The notes beneath the pieces are model-generated. The model had not been told where the DNA came from, did not search any database, and saw nothing but the letters and a program-made list of their open reading frames with translations. Position numbers and translations under genes: made by a program. A stretch of DNA of 64,000 nt from Ornithodoros turicata (Eukaryota > Arthropoda > Arachnida > Ixodida > Argasidae): positions 63,859,807 through 63,923,806 of the forward strand of contig NC_088204.1 in NCBI RefSeq assembly GCF_037126465.1. Reading direction: 5' to 3'. Positions 57,087 to 64,000 of this stretch are shown one piece after another. Within the stretch, counting starts at the first letter, position 1, and the number at the start of each line of letters is the position of its first letter.

Positions 57087-57340
57087 CATCCTCTGTGCAT
57101 GATCTTCGGAGAATTGTGAATAGTGTTTAATTGTGGACTTCTAGTGAACATGTGAATAGTGGACTTCTGGATAGTGAATAGCGAACTTGCGAGTAGAGCA
57201 CCTGAGAAGTGGTTTTTGGGGTGGGGTGGGGTCAGAATTTTTGTTAGGAGTAGCAGAACAAGTCGGGAGACGAGTTCAATTTCTCCTTGTTTTTTTTTTC
57301 CTTACAAACAAACAACTTCATTCTCGTTCGTTCGTTCGTT
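57087..57340 (+). repeat. 3' end of LINE copy 1, T-rich tail
   Basis: gtgaatagt and gaatagcgaac repeats, gtcgggagacgagttcaatt, a T-run, ccttacaaacaaacaacttc and a ttcg microsatellite. The gacgagttcaattt...acaaacaaac block recurs inverted at 59314-59375. Confidence 0.65.
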
Positions 57341-57344
57341 GTCT

Positions 57345-58755
57345 GACAGGTAGAGCTGAGTCTCGGCTGGAGGTCGTGCGATACCTCTGTGGTGCCAGCT
57401 GGGGACTTTCTACAAGAGCATTGCTTGGTCTACACCGGTCCCTCATACGACAGATGTTGATGTATCATCTTCCAGTGTTGCATAACCTTTGTCCCTCGTT
57501 CGAACAAGTGTTGGAAACCGTCCTTGGAAAGAGCATGAAAAAGTGCCTTGGTGTCCATAAGTCTGCGCCCACTGCCCCTGTCATGGCTGAAGGCAAGGAG
57601 CCTTCGCTGGTCTTCATGCGGATGGCACAATCTCTTGGGCACTACATGAGGCTCTCCACTCGCCATCACCGTCACACATTAGTGCGCGACATTCTTCGGC
57701 GACCAGCATCCAGCTACTGCCAAGCTGTTTTAGCTCACCGTAGCCTCATTCCCAAACATAAAAAAACTGACTCTACCCGCAGTCCCACCATGGGCCCTTC
57801 AGGCACCATCTGTGTATGTCAATGTCCCTGGCTTGGCTTCCAAAAAATCAGCTACAACAATTGTTCTTCGCCAACGCAGTCTGAGCATGCTTCATCGCGA
57901 TGAAGGCAGAATTAAAATCTTTACTGACGGCTCATCGACGCAGACCGGCTTTGCCTGTGCATTCGTAATTCCTGAGCTGTCGATTGAAAGAAGCGCAAGG
58001 CTGTCGCACCCACGTCGGCTGCTGTGGCCGAGCTGCATTCCATTCTTATGGCACTTTCCTTCATTGCGTCCCGACAACCCCCGATTCAATGGACCATATA
58101 CAGTGACTCCAAAAAACGCATTCCAAGCTCTGCACTGCACCATGGGTTCGAGCTCCCTCACTGCACAGGTGTGTGACGTCCTCAGGGAGTATTCGTGTGC
58201 TGTCACACAGGGACATAACATCACCTTGCAGTGGATCCCAGGTCACTGTGGCGTCCCTGGGAATGAGGCTGCCGACCTACTTGCGAGACGGGCTCATGTG
58301 GCACGTGGTGTAACGACGCACCCTACGTATTTTACCCAAGCGGACGCGAAGCAAGCAATTGCTACCCTTATGAGACGTCTGTGCAGTGAACACTGGCAAA
58401 GAAGTGTCCCTTCTACGTCGTTCCCGCGTAAGGTAGACCCAGATCTCCGTTTTTATATGCCGTCAGCGCTTCCTCGACCCATCACGTCGTTCATCTACGG
58501 GCTCCGCCTCAACGTGCCATACAGTGGCCGACTTTTGTTTAAGCTCGGCAAGGTTTCGTCCCCCAACTGCGGTCCGTGTGATGTAGTTGAAGACGTGGAT
58601 CATATACTCCAAGACTGCCCGAGGTACAGTGCACACCGTTGTACCCTTGTGTCATCGCTGGCCTGCCTGGATAATCGGCCATACTCCACCGGAAAGGTTC
58701 TTAGGTGCTGGCCCGGAAATCAGCTCATACCTGCCATGCGCGCCCTTGTGTAATT
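57345..58755 (+). pseudogene. I-type LINE copy 2: RNase H and C-terminus
   Basis: 5'-truncated after the RT catalytic core: begins EVVRYLCGASWGLSTRALL, which aligns with VNVLRRLSGPRWGTSTKSLL near 55674-55733 in copy 1. The frame moves near 57775. RNase H has FTDGSS. The E-containing AAVAEL and YSDSKK lie in a second frame for about 130 bp (58017-58150) before the first frame resumes at LREYSCAVTQGHNITL and WIPGHCGVPGNEAADLLARR. The C-terminal motif CGPCDVVEDVDHILQDC follows, with a stop at 58751-58753. It diverges from copy 1, so the two are separate insertions of related subfamilies. Confidence 0.85.
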
Positions 58756-59018
58756 CCTCGTCTCGACGGACCTCTTTGACGCTTTGTGACGCTCTTTCTT
58801 TTTTGTGCATTGAGATTTCACACGTGAACTCTCCTACACTGTTGCTTTTGGTGCCAAGTTTTGTGGTGATGTTTTCACCTATTCCGTTTCAAAGTGTATA
58901 GATTTGCGTAGTTTCCCTTTCTTCTTTTCTGAATAACGAGTCCTGTAGTAGCCAGTCCCGAGTGGCTCGGGACTAACATCTCAATTTTTTTTCCTTTTAC
59001 AAATCAATCAACTTCATT
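58756..59018 (+). repeat. 3' end of LINE copy 2
   Basis: ccagtcccgagtggctcggg (small hairpin), tctcaattttttttcctttt, acaaatcaatcaacttcatt. The last part matches the end of copy 1 at 57291-57325. Confidence 0.65.
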
Positions 59019-59019
59019 C

Positions 59020-59130
59020 TCATATCTCACATCTAAGGTTTCGCGCGTAATGAGGTATGTAGTGTACTGCATGCTCTCCAGCTGTGCATAACCCCATGTC
59101 ATAGTCACGATTTATCTGTATTGTTGTTGT
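59020..59130 (-). repeat. Retroelement tail, relative of 21566-21690
   Basis: catatctcacatctaaggtt, gcgcgtaatgagg, tagtgtactgcatg, ataaccccatgtcatagtca and gttgttgt. Confidence 0.6.
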
Positions 59131-59313
59131 ATACTTACTCGTACGATTGACACTAGCAAGATATGGAAATGCACTGGACACATTTTCTTCGTCCCGGTCT
59201 TTAGGACAAATACAAATGCACCAGACTGTAATACACAGCCGACATTCCAATACCAGATTCACATGTGCATGCCAGGATTGCGAACCGTGGACATTACGCA
59301 ACCTAGGCTGTTT

Positions 59314-59375
59314 GTTTGTTTGCTTGTAAGAAGAAAAAAAAACGAAATTGAACTCGTCTCCCGACGCGTTCCCTA
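59314..59375 (-). repeat. LINE tail, minus strand
   Basis: On minus: gtcgggagacgagttcaatt, cgtttttttttcttcttac, aagcaaacaaacaaac. Inverted copy of 57262-57320. Confidence 0.6.
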
Positions 59376-59707
59376 GGCTGTACTTTTGTATTACCCACAT
59401 TTGATTCACGTAAAACCCTTAGCGGCCAAATAAATCGTGTCTAGAGAAGTGCCGGGCAAATGAAGGAGCAGGAAGATGTCTTGGGAGAATCCCAAGTAAT
59501 CGTTGCTGATGTGCCGTATGTGATCGATGGACTGGCGGGAAGCAAAATAATAGTGCGGCAAGTGCGGTGGAGCACCTGCTACCCCACCATTTCTCTCTGT
59601 CTATGTCTACGCCTATGAGACAGAAGTATGGTCACAGCGTACAAAATCCCATAGAAAGGACCTGGATATTTTTAAAGCTCGCAGACGAAAGACATCGGAA
59701 GACTGAT
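59376..59707. other. No gene recognised
   Basis: Nothing assignable. Confidence 0.3.
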
Positions 59708-60020
59708 GGTAAACCAGCGGCATGGCTCAGCAGGTTAAGGCGTCCCGTTTGTTGGTGGTATAGACAAGGTGGTGCTGAAGACTGGGAGGTGGTGGGTTCG
59801 AATCCTACCAGCGGCTGTGCCTCCTGAGGTTTTCCCTGGGTTTTCCGAAGACTTTCCAGACGAATGTCGGCACAGTTCCCCCTGAAGTCGGCCCAGAACG
59901 CGTACTAACCCCTTTACCCTGTCCCCCCACTCCTTCCTGCTGTCCTTTCTCCATCTGTACGACGCTCATAGCCACAATTGCTTCGTTGCGCTAACACAGA
60001 AATAAAAAAATTAAAAAAAA
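59708..60020 (+). mobile_element. tRNA-derived SINE, full-length copy, tail type 1
   Basis: The A-box region is catggctcagcaggttaagg and the B-box gggttcgaatcctac. The body is ccagcggctgtgcctcctga, ttttccctgggttttcc, actttccagacgaatgtcgg and tgaagtcggcccagaac. The tail is actaacccctttaccctgtc, cactccttcctgctgtcc, ctgtacgacgctcatagcca, cttcgttgcgctaacacag and A-rich aaataaaaaaattaaaaaa. It would be transcribed by RNA polymerase III and moved by LINE machinery. Ticks are known to carry tRNA-derived SINEs (for example Ruka); whether this belongs to that family needs alignment. Confidence 0.85.
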
Positions 60021-61619
60021 AGATGGATGGTTGAATATTATGACTGAACTACCATGCAGCTTTTTTTTTTTTTTTTTTCATTTTCGTTCGCTTAGAAACG
60101 TTTTAATTTATCTTTTAATCTATCTCCGCACGTCGTTTTCCAGGTAGTTTTCCTGCTTGATGACAATACATGCGTCGTTCTCCAGCTTCGACATACCGCA
60201 ACGCTCGCGGCACTTACGAATCTCAAACAATAACTGCGTACCCCTTGCAACGAGGTACAAGTGCCCCAGGGCACTAGCTGAGTTAGTAAGGGGAGTACTA
60301 ATACGCGGTGCTTTTTCCCGACAAAGGATGTTTATAAAGCGAGGAACTTGTCTCGTTCAAACACCGTCTTCAAAGTTCGATGGCTTTCATCACAAGCACC
60401 CGACAAAAAGCGCATCTCATTATTGTTGTTGTTGTTATTGAAGAACTAGACGCGTCCTGAGCGGTAAAACAACCCGCGGGGGTTCCGCCTGCAACAACCG
60501 CCGACAAGAGCAAATGCAAGAAAGCTATTAGTGCGGAGATTGCGTTACCGCTACGCATCCGTGACGCTGTGCATAAAATTTGCAGCTCATTTCAAGACGT
60601 CTCGCAGGCGCGCCGTGCTTTCCCACGGCGGCGATGAAAATATTAAGCACTTGGCGTATGCAGATGAAAAAGGTATTTGCAAATACGTACTTCACGCAGT
60701 TTGATTTATTTTCGCAGGGTAATGAAAAGCGCGTGAGCGTCGTGTGGTCTTCCCTTTCGTAATAGCATCGAAAGTGGCGATGTCTTTAATATCGAGCTGT
60801 TTGCTTGCCTGATATAGCGACATATTGCTGGGGGGCTCGTCCATCCTCCGCTCACTTAATTGGGGACCGCGCCCATATTTTACCTTAAATGAGCGACGCG
60901 AGACACGGAAAACAAAATCCCTTCTCGGTTGTTGTGGAGCGCAAGGATTTGATCGGGATTTCCATCGGAAACTGGCTTTGAAGCCCCTCGCGCTTTGGGC
61001 GCTGGGGTGCAATGGCTATCAGCTGAAACTCGCCACGAGTGTTAACGCAAAATGTATTCGTACCAGAAAGTTGTTTGTGTGCGTGTGGGTCTGCAGTGGG
61101 GGTGTCAGGGTAGTGGAGGTGTCGGCGTGTGTGATGGAGAGGTCTTAGAGGATGTAGGGACGTCCCTGGCTCGGAAGGTCCGCGGTGGAACGCTCGAACA
61201 CTCCATAACACTTGCATGTAGTAATAATAATAATGTTTATTTTACCGAGGGTTTGGCAGGGAGTACAGACAAAAGGCTACGATACCGTAGTTTGCGAGGC
61301 CTGAACCTCTCAAAAACTTCACATGCAGCAAAAAGAACTTTCTAAGTTGTAATACAGTAACCATGAAATATATTTTTTTAAATAATCTCTGCACACACTA
61401 AGCAAACACTAAGAAATATTAAGACAGACAGTCAACTAATTGTCTATGTCATAGTACGGTAGTATAAAACAAATTAAGCAGTAAGAAACACAATGAAATA
61501 CATTCTTACATACAATGACATAGTTTTCTTACAAACAAAACAAAAAGATACGAAGGCAGAAAAAATAGGCGATGTCAAGTTGCCGGTGGTGAGTAAATCA
61601 AAGAGTGATATTAAACGGT
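60021..61619. other. No gene recognised
   Basis: T-run at 60061-60078; gttgttgttgttatt at 60424; taataataata at 61219. The open frames carry no known domain. Confidence 0.35.
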
Positions 61620-62794
61620 AGGAACAACTTATTTATTTACACATGGTAAACAAGACTTTCGTGCACGAGACTGCACTTCTTCAGGTTACAAAAATGTAAA
61701 CATGGTACAGGCACATATATACAGTTGAAGGGGGAGTTCTGGCATGAGAGGGTAACAGGTTGATGGAAAGGATGCAAACAACAGATAAAAATCACAAGAA
61801 CATAAATACAAAAGCAGGGGTATCAGAAGCGAAACAACGCGAGCCCAAGGGCTTATACACAGGAAACGAGAACACTTGTTGGTGACGTTCGAGGAATTAA
61901 GGATAAAAAGGGGGGGTTATGGCGACGGAATGAGGACACGGGTGCGGAGTACAAAGGTGACCAGTGGACCGTGAGAAAGTGAAGACGGAGGTGGTCTCAG
62001 GATAGAGACAAACGGAGAAAAATGTGGAAGTTGGAGAGTAGTGTGTGTGTGTTTATCATTATCTTCTTTTATTTGAAAAATTATATTTACGGGTTCAATA
62101 ATTGTAGTGGGCCTGCGTGGATGTTCAAACCATGAGGCTTCAGAGACTGGAATTTTGCAATTAAAAAGGATTCGCGATTTTTGCGCTTCATGTCACTGTT
62201 ATAACCCGATTCAAGGATAACGATTTTGAGGTCTGTACCTAAATCGTGTCCAGGAAGGTTAAAATGTGTAGAAACGGGTGTAGGATGGTTATTAACAATA
62301 TCGGATTTATGGCCGTAAAACCTTTCCCTCATGGTGTTCGAGGTTTCTCCAATATACTGAATACAACATTTCGTGCACATAATGAGGTAACATACGTTAA
62401 AAGAGTTGCAGTGCAATCCCTGTCGGATTTCGAAAATAAAAGAGTTTGAGGTGCTCGAGATAAATGTACATGGGCTAATGAAATGACATGTTTGGCAGCG
62501 TTTGTTACCACAAGGGGAACACCCAGGATTTGGTCGGGATAGACGGGATGAAACTAGTAAGTTACGAATGTTACGTGATCGACGGAATGTGATATTGGGG
62601 GGAGCAGGAAAAATTATTTTAAGTTTTTCGTCGCTGTGAAGTATGTTGAGATGGCGGGTGAAGATGGACCCTGCGCCACTCAGTGCTTTGTTATAGGCGG
62701 TAACGAAGGATAAGGGGTTTTGTTGCTGCCGCGGTTCATGTGAAAGTAATTTATCCCGATCTAGAGATTTGCACGCGGAGAGAGCATTGTTTAT
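61620..62794 (-). mobile_element. Penelope-like element, 5'-truncated copy, minus strand
   Basis: From 62794 back, the minus strand reads the linker, zinc motif and GIY-YIG region (stop at 62087-62089), then a 3' untranslated part with a (ca)n run at 62041, ending near 61620 in aataaataagttgttcc on minus. 61690-62794 is the mirror image of 62896-64000 with no gap over 1105 bp. It has lost everything upstream of the linker, including reverse transcriptase. Confidence 0.85.
61654..61684 (-). ncRNA. Hammerhead-like ribozyme motif in Penelope 3' region
   Basis: On minus: ctgaaga, then gtgca-gtctcg-tgcac (5-bp stem with loop), then gaaa and gtc. This fits the core CUGANGA - stem II - GAAA - UH of hammerheads, which Penelope-like elements are known to carry, often with a minimal stem III. 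Against it, an extra A sits before stem II and stem I next to the core pairs poorly (gtaac with ttgtttac). It may be degenerate, or active only as a dimer. Confidence 0.4.
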
Positions 62795-63603
62795 TTACAC
62801 GTCTAAAACGCATATGCTCTAACCCAGAAGATTTTGAGGCATGCGCCGAAGAAATGTCCAACGATTTTAGAAAACGAAACTACCCTCCCAACCTTATAAA
62901 CAATGCTCTCTCCGCGTGCAAATCTCTAGATCGGGATAAATTACTTTCACATGAACCGCGGCAGCAACAAAACCCCTTATCCTTCGTTACCGCCTATAAC
63001 AAAGCACTGAGTGGCGCAGGGTCCATCTTCACCCGCCATCTCAACATACTTCACAGCGACGAAAAACTTAAAATAATTTTTCCTGCTCCCCCCAATATCA
63101 CATTCCGTCGATCACGTAACATTCGTAACTTACTAGTTTCATCCCGTCTATCCCGACCAAATCCTGGGTGTTCCCCTTGTGGTAACAAACGCTGCCAAAC
63201 ATGTCATTTCATTAGCCCATGTACATTTATCTCGAGCACCTCAAACTCTTTTATTTTCGAAATCCGACAGGGATTGCACTGCAACTCTTTTAACGTATGT
63301 TACCTCATTATGTGCACGAAATGTTGTATTCAGTATATTGGAGAAACCTCGAACACCATGAGGGAAAGGTTTTACGGCCATAAATCCGATATTGTTAATA
63401 ACCATCCTACACCCGTTTCTACACATTTTAACCTTCCTGGACACGATTTAGGTACAGACCTCAAAATCGTTATCCTTGAATCGGGTTATAACAGTGACAT
63501 GAAGCGCAAAAATCGCGAATCCTTTTTAATTGCAAAATTCCAGTCTCTGAAGCCTCATGGTTTGAACATCCACGCAGGCCCACTACAATTATTGAACCCG
63601 TAA
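62793..63603 (+). pseudogene. Penelope-like ORF: linker and GIY-YIG endonuclease, RT missing
   Basis: The open frame runs 62740-63603 (287 codons), but about the first 17 residues come from the antisense of the opposite copy, so the true element sequence starts near 62793. The linker LFTRLKRICSNPEDFEACA is typical of the region after Penelope reverse transcriptase. Next come a Cys motif C144-C147-C152-C155 (CSPCGNKRCQTC) and the GIY-YIG core: Y188 in CYLIMC, Q198-Y-I-G201, R208/R210 in MRERF, H214, E260 in RESFLI and N276 in GLNI. The domain would nick DNA to prime insertion. Without RT the copy is not autonomous, although the endonuclease frame is intact. Confidence 0.85.
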
Positions 63604-64000
63604 ATATAATTTTTCAAATAAAAGAAGATAATGATAAACACACACACACTACTCTCCAACTTCCACATTTTTCTCCGTTTGTCTCTATCCTGAGACCACC
63701 TCCGTCTTCACTTTCTCACGGTCCACTGGTCACCTTTGTACTCCGCACCCGTGTCCTCATTCCGTCGCCATAACCCCCCCTTTTTATCCTTAATTCCTCG
63801 AACGTCACCAACAAGTGTTCTCGTTTCCTGTGTATAAGCCCTTGGGCTCGCGTTGTTTCGCTTCTGATACCCCTGCTTTTGTATTTATGTTCTTGTGATT
63901 TTTATCTGTTGTTTGCATCCTTTCCATCAACCTGTTACCCTCTCATGCCAGAACTCCCCCTTCAACTGTATATATGTGCCTGTACCATGTTTACATTTTT
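62896..64000 (+). mobile_element. Penelope-like element, plus copy, right arm of palindrome
   Basis: Exact mirror of 61690-62794 as far as I compared. It includes the coding end, the aaataaaagaagataatgat and (ca)n region and a long 3' part, and is cut by the window end at gtttacattttt, just before the position of the hammerhead-like motif. The plus copy reaches about 100 bp further 5' (62795-62895) than the minus copy. Confidence 0.85.

Noticed and set aside
62740..62792. Start of the Penelope-like frame at 62740
   Set aside because: These codons are the antisense of the opposite copy's coding region, so the apparent N-terminus is a junction artefact.

Overview
This is a gene-poor, repeat-dense piece of an animal nuclear genome. 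I see no host exon, rRNA or confident host tRNA gene anywhere. Nearly every recognisable stretch is a transposable element or a fragment of one. The mix suggests an arthropod, most likely a chelicerate such as a tick: I-superfamily LINEs with RNase H, a Tx1-like LINE, a Penelope-like element, tRNA-derived SINEs, hAT/pogo/mariner-type MITEs, and retroelement 3' tails ending in AATAAACATATCCCCC. The tick assignment is inference from repeat style and cannot be proven from the sequence alone.

Layout. 1-11.3 kb holds a fragment of a PIF1-like helicase C-terminus, small inverted-repeat elements and retroelement tails. 11.3-16.9 kb is a nested pair: a decayed Ty3/gypsy-type remnant (zinc knuckles and protease) split by a 4.8-kb Tx1-like LINE whose 1139-codon ORF2 is open. 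Identical 11-bp target-site duplications flank that LINE. 17-25 kb holds MITEs, SINE bodies and LINE 3' ends. 27-31 kb carries transposon ends packed with ggtgta/tacacc motifs, a hAT-type MITE with an 8-bp TSD, and a fold-back insert with a 12-bp direct repeat. 33-43.5 kb holds two more hAT-type elements (one inserted in a SINE), tandem repeats and most copies of a fold-back MITE family. 44.9-47.3 kb is an I-type LINE interrupted by a TA-flanked MITE. 48-54 kb holds further MITEs, a tRNA-like palindrome and a minus-strand LINE end. 54.7-59 kb is two consecutive broken I-type LINE copies with RNase H domains. 59.7 kb is the best SINE copy. 61.6-64 kb is two Penelope-like copies head to head in a 1.1-kb-armed palindrome that runs off the window end.

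Functionally the window is an archive of nested mobile elements. The Tx1-like ORF2 is the only long open frame with all expected catalytic motifs. The Penelope copies keep an intact GIY-YIG endonuclease frame but lack reverse transcriptase. SINE bodies carry two kinds of 3' tail that also occur as free tails in the window, which hints at which LINEs may mobilise them.
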